Shown: positions 34,150 to 44,332 of the stretch, piece by piece | Position numbering within the stretch: the first letter of the stretch is position 1 | Layout of the letters: every line of letters starts with the position of its first letter | From: Umbilicaria muhlenbergii | Lineage: Eukaryota; Ascomycota; Lecanoromycetes; Umbilicariales; Umbilicariaceae | Direction: 5' to 3' | DNA length: 64,000 bases | Assembly: GCA_000611775.1 (NCBI GenBank) | Contig: KK106981.1 | Location: 5,210,927 to 5,274,926, forward strand | Program-made: the position numbers and the translations under genes | The notes under the pieces: model-generated | Told to the model about the DNA's origin: nothing | The model's input: the letters and a program-made list of their open reading frames with translations, nothing else | Databases searched by the model: none

Positions 34150-34637
34150 GGGAGAGATATGGTGGCGAGGATGTTGTGCAGTTGTTGCGGTAGAGTACAG
34201 CCAACTCCGTTGGAGCTCACTCAGCGAACAAAAATTTCTCTATCTTCGTCGCACAGCTGGCCGGGTGCCTAGATCTGGAAACTCGGATTGGGAGACGAAA
34301 GTTCCAATGTATAAATCTTTGACAAGAACTTAAAAGTCTTTGGCTTGCATATCTCCGTTGGACTGAGATCCCCTCTTTTTCTTTAATTCAGATGATGCGC
34401 TTGCCTTCGTATCTACGCCAGTCGCATACAACTCAAAGTACAGCATTTACGGGAAGGCTTCGGCATGATACTTTACACTCTCATCTTTGTGGTCTCGAGA
34501 ACGAACGTTGGAGAGCTTTTCATCTCCGCCCATAATACCCAATTCTCGAATGGCATTTTGGCTGCATTTTGTCGATGATTGCCACTCTGAAGTCTTTTCA
34601 TTCCATCACCACCCACGTTAAGACTGTTGTCTCTATT
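34150..34637. other. Intergenic, 488 bp
   Basis: It lies upstream of the methyltransferase-like gene and downstream of homoserine dehydrogenase. I see no gene. Confidence 0.5.
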
Positions 34638-36081
34638 TTAAGATATGCGTTGCAAAACTTTTATGAGGTCTCCAGTAACACCCATTGCTGTGACTTCACC
34701 TCCGGCACTAGAGTTTATTGTTAGTATGTAGCCATACGGACTGGGAGAACTTGACTCACCCCGCTCCCTGGATGATCAAGGGATTGCTCCCGTACCGCTT
34801 CGTATAGAAGCTAATAATATTATCGCTCCCTTTCAATGCCGCGATTGGGTGTTCTCTCTCAAACTTTTCCAATCCTACCCGCACGTCCTTTTTAGCTATA
34901 TCAATACTGCCCACAAACCGTATCACCTTCCCCTCTCCTTCCGCTTCACTCTTGACCTTTTCCATCTGACCGTCAAACTCACTCAGCTTCTCCATAAACT
35001 TCTCGCCACTCTTGACCGACTCTAGTTCCTTCGGAATTAGGCTCTGCACCGGAAAGCTGCTCGTGCTCTCCACCTCCAACCCTACCAATCTGGCCAGAAT
35101 AACCAACTTCCTTGCAACATCAACGCCGTTCAAGTCGTCTCGTGGATCTGGCTCTGTGTATCCAGCATCCTTGGCCTTTCTGACCTCTTCACTCCATCTT
35201 CCACCCTTCCCTTCCACTGGAGCGAAGTTGTTGAACAAGAAACTCATTGTCCCTGAGAAAACGCCCTCGATCCGCTGTACCTCGTCACCGGTCTCGACAA
35301 GGTCCTTGAGTGTGGAGATAACAGGTAGACCGGCACCAACGGAAGACTCATGATAGACCAGTCCACCAGCAGAATTGTTGGGGGAGTAAGCAGCGGAGAA
35401 AATGTCTTGCCAAGCTTCGTAGTTGCCGGAAAAAGCCTTCTTGTTTGGCGTAACGACACTGATACCTTTTCGAAGGAAAGAGGCATAAGAATCCGCTACA
35501 TTTTGGTTGCTAGTATTGTCGACAACGACACTCTTTCCCGGAGCATTGACTAGGTATTCGATGATCTCTTGAGGATCAAGGACAGGCTGAGAAGATGCGG
35601 AGAGGTCTTTCTCCCATGTGGAGAATGAGAGGGTGTGGTTGAAATCCTCAACAAAGAGACATTTGCTACTACGGGACACAAGGACGAGAGATACATGTGG
35701 GTAGTGAGTGGAAAGGGCGGAGAGTTGAGTCAGAAAATGACGGCCTACGCCGCCGGCACCTGGAGGGACTCAGTAACTGTTCTGGGATAGATATGACTAC
35801 AGGCTTTGTGCAAACTGAGCGCTTGAGGACCAAATCCGATTGAACATATGATAACATTAGGAAAGCAGTGCATTAAGGCATTGAGCAGAGTTGCAGTAAG
35901 GATATGCAGTAAGCAACTCGAAAAAAAGATGAGGATGATAACCATGGGAAAAAGTATGCCGCATTGGAATATAATTAAAGAATATCTTAGGTATCAATAC
36001 AGGACCTAGATAGGGTGCAAGCAGTGCATAAAAAAACGACTCACCTATGACTGCTATGTAAATCTGCTTAGACAAAGCCAT
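34638..36081 (-). CDS. HOM6: Homoserine dehydrogenase
   Basis: This enzyme reduces aspartate-4-semialdehyde to homoserine with NAD(P)H, the branch point to threonine and methionine. Exons on minus are 36081-36045, 35759-34760 and 34707-34638, joining in phase to 368 aa (the yeast enzyme has 359). The spliced N-terminus reads IYIAVIGGAGGVGRHFLTQL, the dinucleotide-binding Rossmann loop. Further family features are YHESSVGAGLPVISTLKDL, EGVFSGTMSFLFNNF and the signature DAGYTEPDPRDDLNGVDVAR with the catalytic acidic residues. The C-terminus EVTAMGVTGDLIKVLQRI comes from the last exon. It is monofunctional, with no aspartokinase domain. The first intron (285 bp) is unusually long for this window. 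The start lies 197 bp from the divergent CCDC174 gene. Confidence 0.96.
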
Positions 36082-36278
36082 GACCGTGAAATTGCGCAGG
36101 AAAGTAGAGGGAGAGAAAAAGTGAACATAGGGCCAATGTGGGGTCTGGTCTATGGGACAGCCCTACTATAAGGCTAGCGCACTGGCCCTCAAGGTATGCA
36201 CTCTCGACCCTAATGCCGCAACATACACAATGTAACCAAGTCTCATCCAGCTTAGCAGAATAAAACATTGCGAGTAAT
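36082..36278. promoter_or_regulatory. Short divergent promoter, HOM6 / CCDC174-like
   Basis: Only 197 bp separates two head-to-head start codons, so both genes must initiate within it. I did not recognise a specific binding site, and no canonical Gcn4/CPC1 TGACTCA was seen within it. Confidence 0.6.
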
Positions 36279-37268
36279 ATGTCACTGTATGGCGCACCCC
36301 GGCCCAAAACGTCGTCCAAATCCAAGGAAATCTCATCTTCCAGCTCTCTCGCCTTCTCGTCTCAGCTCTCCTCCCTCCTCGCTCAGACTTCAACATCCCA
36401 CTCCACAACTGGCCGCGCACGCCCCTCAAAGTCCAAAACCGACATTTTCACTGCCCACAACAAGAACACGAGAAAGCGAGCTGCAGCCGACATCTCCGAA
36501 GATGGCCTTTCCGTCGGTCACCAACAGGACATCGGTAGCATCGACTCCACAATCCTGCACCGCTCAAAACGGAAAATGGAGGAGAAAGCCCGCCTGTACG
36601 CCGCAATGAAACGCGGCGACTACGTCCCCCCCAGCGGTAGCGATACCCGAAGAGAAGAAGCAGGTCTAGTGGATTTCGACCGCAAATGGGCCGAGGACGA
36701 AGCCGCCGGCAGAAAACCGACCTACGACACCTCTTCCGATTCTGGTGGAAACAGCGAAGAGGAAGTAGACGAGCTTGTGGACTACGAAGACGAGTTCGGG
36801 CGGCAGAGACGCGGCACCCGAGCAGAGGCCGCAAGGGAAGAACGGCGCAAAAAGGGCATAGCTCAAGCGGCAGACGACGTGGATCGATTCTCCGCGCGCC
36901 CGGCACCGCCGTCGCAGATTATCTATGGAGATACGGTACAGACCGCGGCGTTCAATCCCGACGAACCGATCGCGGCGCAGATGGAGGAGATCGCGCGGAA
37001 GAGAGATAGGAGTATGACGCCGCCGGACGAGGTGCACTATGATGCGAACGGCGAGGTGAGGACGAAGGGAGTGGGGTTCTATAGCTTCTCCAAGGATAAA
37101 GAGGGGAGGAAGAGGGAGATGGAGGCGTTGGAGAGGGAGAGATTGCAGACGGAGAGGGGGCGCAAGGAAAGGCAGGAGAGGAAGGATAGGAGGAAAGAGG
37201 AGATGGAGGAGAGGAGGAGGCTCATTCGGGAAAAACAGGCGGAGAGGTTTTTGGAGGGTTTGGATTGA
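36279..37268 (+). CDS. CCDC174-family nuclear coiled-coil protein
   Basis: A single-exon gene of 329 aa. CCDC174 proteins are nuclear and linked to the exon-junction/mRNA-processing machinery in animals. The fungal role is not established. The N-terminus is serine-rich and disordered. The middle is acidic (EEEVDELVDYEDEFGRQRRG). The family core is near residues 255-290: PDEVHYDANGEVRTKGVGFY then SFSKDKEGRKREME. The last 60 residues are a highly charged coiled coil of arginine and glutamate (ERGRKERQERKDRRKEEME). The coiled coil and the RTKGVGFYSFSKD motif make the family call good. Confidence 0.87.
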   Translation: MSLYGAPRPKTSSKSKEISSSSSLAFSSQLSSLLAQTSTSHSTTGRARPSKSKTDIFTAHNKNTRKRAAADISEDGLSVGHQQDIGSIDSTILHRSKRKMEEKARLYAAMKRGDYVPPSGSDTRREEAGLVDFDRKWAEDEAAGRKPTYDTSSDSGGNSEEEVDELVDYEDEFGRQRRGTRAEAAREERRKKGIAQAADDVDRFSARPAPPSQIIYGDTVQTAAFNPDEPIAAQMEEIARKRDRSMTPPDEVHYDANGEVRTKGVGFYSFSKDKEGRKREMEALERERLQTERGRKERQERKDRRKEEMEERRRLIREKQAERFLEGLD

Positions 37269-37905
37269 TGAGGAGAAGGGAAAATCAGTCATAGCGACGT
37301 CTGACGTTGCATTATGGACAGCTTCTACCCTCTACCAGGACTATGTACAATTTACCCCCTACAATCCGGCAACCACTTCGAGGTGAGGGGTTACTCGTGA
37401 AGCAGGGCTTCGATTACATACTCCATACCGGCTGGAGGATGCCATCTTTACCTGAGGACAAACACTCGAAAATGACTGGTGCAGCGGACACCCTTGTCTG
37501 GGAGCACTGCAGCTGCGTTAAGAGCATGCCAATTGTATCTCAGCGTGATAGAAATCATGTTCGGCCTATTCTCGCGACAATACAAGGTCGTGCCAGCCAT
37601 GAAACAAGCCGGGAAAATACCGAGGACACCGAAGACATGGTAGCCGGAACGGCAAGCATAAGCTTGTTGATACCGTAGGAGGGCCGCAAGATCCACAAAG
37701 GGCCTCAGGGCCTCAGTCGAAGTGTCCAAGCGTCCCTAATCTCTCTCGTCCCTCTTATACATGTAGCCTGTGAGAGATTGGTAATCAATGCTCTTGTCAC
37801 AGCCAACTGAGCGACAAAACGCGATGATCAAAGTCAGGGCCCTCAGCGTACGAAGCATAGAAGGTCCAGTCCGCCCAAATGCCAACCCCACCCATTCATT
37901 CGACG
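37269..37905. other. Convergent intergenic region, 637 bp
   Basis: It lies between the 3' ends of the CCDC174-like gene and the MFS transporter. No gene recognised. Confidence 0.5.
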
Positions 37906-39518
37906 CTACACCGACTGCGCGCCCTCAACCTTTCCCTCCATCTTAACACTCTTCGACGGCTCCTCCTGCCACTTCTGCATATCCCCACCCTCTTGCCGCA
38001 ACGCCCTCAGATCCTTCCGACGAATCCCCCACCCGCCCCTCCACCCAACCCAGCCCTTCTCCCACGGTCCCCTCGCGCAACACACGCACAACGCCGCGCC
38101 AATAAAGCCCACACTCGCGCTCCCGGAGCGGATCCACCCGCCTTGCGCATACAGGTGATTCCCCGCCGCCGTACCCATAAGCTGCCCGCAGAAAACACTA
38201 ACCATATAAGCAGTATTAACCCGATTCCTCGCCTTAGGCTCAATGGCATAGATGTTACTCCTGTTCGCGATCTGGCTAGTCTGCAGACCGAGATCGATGG
38301 CGAAAGCCTGAATGATGGGGCCGGCAACAGTGAAGGAGCCGGTATAGGTGCCGATCACGAGGCCGACGAGACAGAAGAGTTCGCCAAGGATGACGGAGAA
38401 GAGGGGGACGAACTTGTCGATGACGAGGCGGGAATAGAGGGGGCCGAAACACATGGCGAAGATGCCGATGAGGGCGAAGAGGCCGATGGTCAGGGGCGAG
38501 TAGTTGTAGGGGGGGGAGGAGAGCAGGAAGGTCAGGGTGGTCCAGAAGGAGGTGAAGATGCTGGAGGTGAAGAAGCCGATAAGGCAAGCTTGGACTAGGA
38601 TCGGGTGCTTGATTACCATGGTGGGGATGCTCCAGAGCATTTTGAAGTAGTTGAGTCCGCCGGGGTTGGTGGAGGGGTAGTCCGGCATGAAGAACCAGAG
38701 GAGGATTAGGATCAGGTATTGGAGCCCGAAGGATAGCCAGTAGATGTTGCGCCAGTCGGTGTATTCGGTCACGACGCCCGAGAGCACGCGCGCGAGCAGC
38801 ATGCCGAGCAGGAGGCCGGACACGACGATCGAGAGGGCGGTGGCCCGGCGGGCGGGGGGCGCCAGGTCGCCGACTAAAGGGAGCATCAATTGAGGCGTGA
38901 CGGTCGTGACGGCCGTGATGAACGAGAGCGCGGAGAAGACGGCGAAGGAGTTGGTAAAGCAGAGGCCAATCCTGGATTCAAAACGCAACCATGTCAGCAC
39001 GGAGGTCCCCAGAGCCAGACGCAAGTCTGCGTATTCGGAACACCATACCAAACAGTAGCGGTAAACCACACCAACACCAGCACAAACGCCCTCCTCCGAA
39101 ATATATCCCCCAGCGGACACAAAAACAACAGCCCCGCCGCATACCCCGCCTGCATTAACGTCGGCACAATCGAAATCCGCTCATTCGTAACCCCAAAACT
39201 CTCCGCCAATTTGTTCAAGATCGGATGGTTATAGTACAGATTCGCAACCGTAAACGTACCCGCGAAGCCAAACAGGAGGTTCAACGGCATGGAGAACCCC
39301 GGGGGTTTGGCTGGGTCGTATCGACATCGTCTGGGGGTGTACGTGACAACAGCGTAGATCCTGCGCCATATCGGCGAAGGCGCGTCCGACGATTTCGGGC
39401 TCCTCAGGCCTCGATCTGACGCCACCGAATCGGATGCTGAAGGGGAGATCTGGGTGGTGGTGGGGGGTGGATGAGATGGAGGCTCGGCGGTTGGCGCATT
39501 GGCCTTCTCAACGGTCAT
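37906..39518 (-). CDS. Major facilitator superfamily transporter
   Basis: A 511-aa membrane transporter built from exons 39518-39049 and 38971-37906 on minus. About 85 hydrophilic residues precede the first membrane segment (PLNLLFGFAGTFTVANLYYN). The MFS motif between helices 2 and 3 is present as GDIFRRR. About twelve hydrophobic segments can be counted, including LSIVVSGLLLGMLLARVLSG and YWLSFGLQYLILILLWFFMP. The sequence resembles bacterial-type drug/sugar efflux MFS proteins (YnfM/AraJ-like) that are found scattered in fungi, from memory. The substrate is unknown. The C-terminal tail is basic and cytosolic. The gene lies alone and is not part of a visible biosynthetic cluster. Confidence 0.9.
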
Positions 39519-40370
39519 GATGAAGCTGCGTTCAATTGGGATGGCCACATGGTGGAAAGAACAGGTGAGGCGTCGAGGACAGCGCCTGCGACAAATGCGG
39601 CCGGCATCGCTGGACCTGCGCTACTGGCCCTGAGCTACTCTACTCACGGAGGGATTCTTACGGAGGGATTCTCACCAAGGAAGGCTATGGTGGGGAAAAA
39701 GAGCGGCCACCCGATTTTCGGACCTCGGGTTAGTGTATGACGACACCTCGGCGACAATCGATAACGCTCCGCCAACGCAAGGACTCCTCAGACTCAAGGG
39801 CTCTTTTTGATGGGGATTCTAAGATCACATCTTCACCTTGATTTTCAACTTTCCGGCCGAAATCTAGCTCGCCTGATTTGGCAGCATGCGGCCACTGCGG
39901 CTCAGTCGAGGATAGCCTGCGGGTGAGCTACTACACCGTTTGGGTCGCAAACGAGCTCATCGGTTGCTATAAGAGAACATTTCTTGGTCCATTGAAAGAT
40001 AGTAACAGTATATTGCATGGTGCTGGTGCTTCTCGTTCAGATCGCTTGCATCAAAAAATCACTTTTTAGTTGAGCTTGTGGGCTGACAAAAAGAGACCAC
40101 CGGGAAAGAGGATTCCCCCGTTCCATCCGTGGGTGTAATCAGCAAGCAAGGGAGTATGCAAGAGAAGCACTGTACACGAAGAGGAGAAAGTAAAGAACAG
40201 CAGCCAAGATGGAGTTGGGTATCGAACAACAACACGAGAGGAAAAATTGCCTCCGATAAATCAACCACCGCAGAAGTCATAAGTCGTTTCGTCGTCATAA
40301 TCACTGTTGTGTACTGGAACCACCACTTCTGTCGTCCGAATTGTTGTCAAGTAATGTGACTTAAACCACC
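39519..40370. other. Intergenic, 852 bp
   Basis: It lies between the MFS start and the 3' end of the ten-exon gene. A short direct repeat containing ACGGAGGGATTCT occurs twice near 39645-39675. I see no gene. Confidence 0.5.
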
Positions 40371-42441
40371 CTACACATCGAGAGCCAATCTGACGATGGT
40401 ATCGTAGAACTCCACAGCATCTACGGCATAGAGATCAGTTCGGTCGGGTGGCATACTCATTCAAGCCCAACTCACCATCGGCATTCAGGAAATTGAGCTC
40501 TTGCCGCCCATTGGGCCCTACTGGCGGGACATACTCGTTGGTGAAGATGTGGCGGTGAAGATCCGCCAGCTGGATCGTGCGGCGCCCGATACTTCGCATC
40601 CATGTTATCGACCTCAGTTGATAGGTGATGAAGGCCGTCCAGACAGGTGTCCTACCTGGTGATCAGTCTGGCGATCGTCGGCAGACGGATCTACCTACCC
40701 TCTCAGCTCACCGCTGTAGACTGAAGCCTACACAGGTCAGTTGAAGGTCACTCTCTGATCGGGGGTAAAAGACTTCACCTGTAACCGGACTGCACTAGAA
40801 TCGTGATCCTTGAAGATTCGTAAGGCGTGGTGATAATGGTCATCGACGATTTTGCTAAACAGAGTTAGAGAAGGAAAGTCGCAGGCCTAGAGTCTTCTGA
40901 CCCGCTAAATTCTAGTCTCTCGCCTTGGAGTTCATGTCGATCGGATCCATCCTCACGGTTGGTGGAATCTTGAGCTTTGAGCGCGAGGAAGGTACAGTAG
41001 AACAAGACCATGCCTGTTGTATAGATGAAATTAGGATCAGTATTCTGTTGGCAGACAACACCCGAGTGGTCTGGAACACTAACGTTCGTAGCTTTGAAAT
41101 TTCAGACAAGCCCATATATCAAGTGAGCGTCCGGAACGGCTTGGTCGGCATAGTTGAAGAGAAGATCTAGCACGGATGGCTTCCAACGAGGTTAAAGGAA
41201 GGCAGCTCTCCTTTCTTGACCGACTAGGTCGCACAACCCTGCAGTGGATGCGGGCACGGGCGTCCGATTGTCGGAAGTACAAGCGCACCCTCAAATCGCC
41301 ATTCTCGAACGGTCTGTGGTATCAGTTTTGGTTCTAACTTTGGAAAGAGTGCTTGCTCAACTCACAGATCCACCAGCTTGTCGTAGAGCTGGGAAAGTCT
41401 CTGGCTGGCCCCAGGCAGGTCTCGGCCAAGGCATGTGGACCTTTTTTGCCTTTAGCGGAATGTCTGAAAGCACAAAAAGCGAACATACACTTGACCGGTG
41501 GTGACAAAAGGCGTAACAGATACAGGATGTTCAAACAGCGGCGGCGCCCAATGTATGACTGCCGAGCTGTTGGTGGAGGACTCTGAGTAACTTGATGTGG
41601 GCGAGGTGGGTGGGTCCGAGTCTCTTGAAGGGTAATAGTCTTCTTCGGAAAAGCCATCAGGGGACAAAGGTCTCGGGGGTGGCCTTCTTCTTAGATAAGA
41701 CCTGGGAGGTGATTGAGAAATCCTGGGGGGTGGTCTTCGCCTTTCAAACGACCTTCGGGGTATCGGTGCTAGATGATGTTAGTCCGCGGTAAGCTCACTC
41801 TGTGGTCACAATGAATATCGAAGCACGCGCGAATCTGTGTCGACGAACCTGCGGGAGTCTCGAGTGACATTCCTGCAAAGAGAAGCTCAGGTCTTGCTTC
41901 TTGTATCTCTAGCAAGTCTTCAATCTTCCACCGTAGTTCATACACCCTCCTAAAATCGACGGGCAACCTGTGTTATTTGTCAAAATCCAGGGCTTACCGC
42001 GTTATCACGCTGCATTGCTTACTCTTCGAGATAGTACGAGAGTTCCAGTAAGAATGCCCTGCAGATTTCGAGTCGCCTAGATAAGTCGTTGCGACTCTCT
42101 CGCCGGAAATGCTCCAAAATGTCTCGCCATACCCGTCGATAAACTGTAGCGTTCGACAAATAGCTTGGCCTGTCCAATCCTCCAAGGAGGATGCGGAAAT
42201 CTTCGAAAGTATAGTCAAAACTATGCAGTGTCAATTGTACATCTTCGGCTATGATGGGGTATCTGCGTTCGTAGTGTGGATCGTCATGGAGGCCAAATAG
42301 TTTTCTTAGGGCAGTCGAAACGGCGAACAGCTCAGTGATCAAGGCTGTGATTTCAGCCGCAGACTCCGGTATCAAGTCCCGGAACCTCGTGAGGGCAGAT
42401 GCGAGATCTTCAGCGCTCTCGGCTCGCGCGATGAGCGACAT
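40371..42441 (-). CDS. Uncharacterised fungal-specific ten-exon protein
   Basis: This gene is hidden because its exons are short. Exons on minus are 42441-42023, 41967-41849, 41768-41489, about 41449-41366, 41313-41084, 41013-40902, 40854-40779, 40727-40699 (29 nt), about 40651-40476 and 40420-40371. Every junction is in phase, giving 524 aa. It belongs to a lineage-specific family that I recall as multicopy in dothideomycete-like fungi. The N-terminal helical part is MSLIARAESAEDLASALTRF with FDYTFEDFRILLGG. The middle is proline/arginine-rich and disordered (RRRPPPR repeats). The C-terminal domain has RARIHCRV, WACLKFQSYERMVLFYCTFL, DDHYHHALRIFKDHDSSAVR, TPVWTAFITYQLRS and ends VRLALDV. The function is unknown. 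The exon 4 and exon 9 acceptors each have an alternative. The gene appears whole, with no stop in the model. Confidence 0.8.
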
Positions 42442-43823
42442 TGCTCAGTGCCTTAATTAGTCCACAGCTGCCGCGACGGCATTTTTGAGGAGCACGCAAA
42501 AATAAAGGATGCACACGACCTGCTATGAGGCCATGAGGCTATGAGCGATACTCGAATTGTACCTCGTACGAGTGGGAGGGGCCATGGCATTGCGCTTAAT
42601 ACCCTGCGATCTCATGCGGCTCTAGCCAGAGTAGACGCAGCTTGACGTGTCCGCGGGTATGGAGAAGCCAATTGAAAGACGGTGGTCGGATCTCGTCGTG
42701 ATGCGTTGCCGAGTGAGGAGAGACGCTGAGTGGAGATCAGTCACCGAGGAGTCGTTCATGCATAATCTGGCACGTCTGGCCATGTAAGATAAACTCAACC
42801 CGTACTGGCAGTCTGCAGGCAAATCTACCGTTGCAAGCTGCTACAGACGACATCGGCACTGCAGTCAGTTCGACCAGGCAAATAAGGTAAGAAACAGCGA
42901 CGATCAGTACGCCCAGTTAGTTTGATGGTTGAGAGGCCGGGCGATGCCTTCAATGTTTTGGTTAGTTCCGCAACAGCAGTCATAGTAAAGTAACGCAGCT
43001 GGTTGTGATACCACACAGTAGCTTCACGATGGTGTGCGAATTCACAGATGTTACTGATGCTATTATTGATGATCGTAGAGTGTGTGGTTGGTACAGAGTA
43101 TTATTCGTACAGAGAGCAGAGTGGCCGACTTTTGAGGATGTCGAAAATTCCAGCTGCCTGGAGCCGAGAAGATCACCAGATCTGCCCTTGGATCAGAAAC
43201 CGGGATCACGCGTTTCAAATAGACAGACGCCCTGCGGCACAGGCGTACCAGAACTTTCTGTAACAATGGAGATTACTAAGGCTGTAAGGCTTGAGGAGAA
43301 GACGAGATTGTGGCGCAGGGGTTGCGCAGCTATCAAGGAGGTTCGGAGTTGGATCGTGGCTTCGCTGTGTCAACAGTTCATCTTGTATTTGATCACCAAA
43401 ACATAACCACTCTGCAGGTTGAGCGTCACGGTATGTCAGCAGAGAAGAGGCCAGCATTGTCTCGCGTAAATGGGAGCTAATGTACAGTGATAGCTGGCTG
43501 AGGCCCGTCGAAACATTTCCGTTGAAACATGCTACGCACAAAGTCCGGCGACATACTTGTTTGACAAGCAGATAACCTTCATGCGTCCATGTCCGTTGTG
43601 ATATTCCGACCTAAGCTAAAACATCCTTCCTGGGACCACTTCGCATCCAAGCAACATAAGAAAGCCGATTATCCATGATCCGAAAGCACCTGAGTTGATG
43701 AATAAATTGGAGGCAAGAGGACTCGGCGACGACGGACAAAGAGGAGCGGAAAGTCACGGGTTTGAGAATTCCACCCACGTCGGAGCCTTTGCCAATCGTC
43801 GCAGAGTAGGGGATAAAGAGAGA
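42442..43823. other. Intergenic, 1.4 kb
   Basis: It lies between the start of the ten-exon gene and the 3' end of NHP6. Open frames of 60-130 codons are present on both strands, but none has family features or joins by splicing to a recognisable protein. I see no gene. Confidence 0.45.
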
Positions 43824-44332
43824 CTAGGAGGATTCCTCTTCGTCGTCACCACCGGCCTATGTAGACATGACGAGTCAACAAGTCTGAACCTCAACAGACG
43901 AAAGCGACAAGAGATGTTGACTTACGGCGTAGGTGGCCTTCTCCTCCTCATAGCGCTTCTTGTCTGCCTGCGCCTTGGCCTCGTATGGCTCACGCTGCTT
44001 GGTGTTAAGTGCCTTCCATCTTTCCCCGAGCACTTTGCCAACTTGGCCTAGATACCGCGCGTTAGCGATTAGTGCTATACTTGCGAAGGTAAAAAAGGTA
44101 GTAAGTCCATACCAAAACTGATGCCAGGGTTCTCCTCTCTCACGTTGTCTCGCTGCTCGTTTGCAAAAAACATGTACGCAGAAAGACCACGCTTAGGCGC
44201 ATTGGGATCTGGGCGGCGTGTCAGTGAGACATCCATAGCCACGACGCAGCTAGCAGTGAGCTTACCCTTCTTCTTCTTGCCTTCGGGGGCTCTAGCCTTA
44301 GTCTTGCGGGTGGTGGTCTTCTCCTTAGGCAT
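43824..44332 (-). CDS. NHP6: Nhp6-type HMG-box chromatin protein
   Basis: A small non-sequence-specific DNA-bending protein that assists FACT and promoter assembly in the nucleus. Exons on minus are 44332-44266, 44208-44113, 44047-43926 and 43856-43824, joining in phase to 105 aa, the normal length. A basic N-terminal arm ([20 protein letters not shown]) precedes one HMG box. The box begins [20 protein letters not shown], continues [20 protein letters not shown] and ends with [15 protein letters not shown]-like [16 protein letters not shown]. The tail is acidic (GGDDEEESS). All introns sit at positions that leave the box intact. Identification is secure. Confidence 0.95.

Noticed and set aside
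43005-43541. Overlapping frames of 67-133 codons on both strands upstream of the ten-exon gene
   Set aside because: I tested for a second copy of the ten-exon family here and found none of its motifs.
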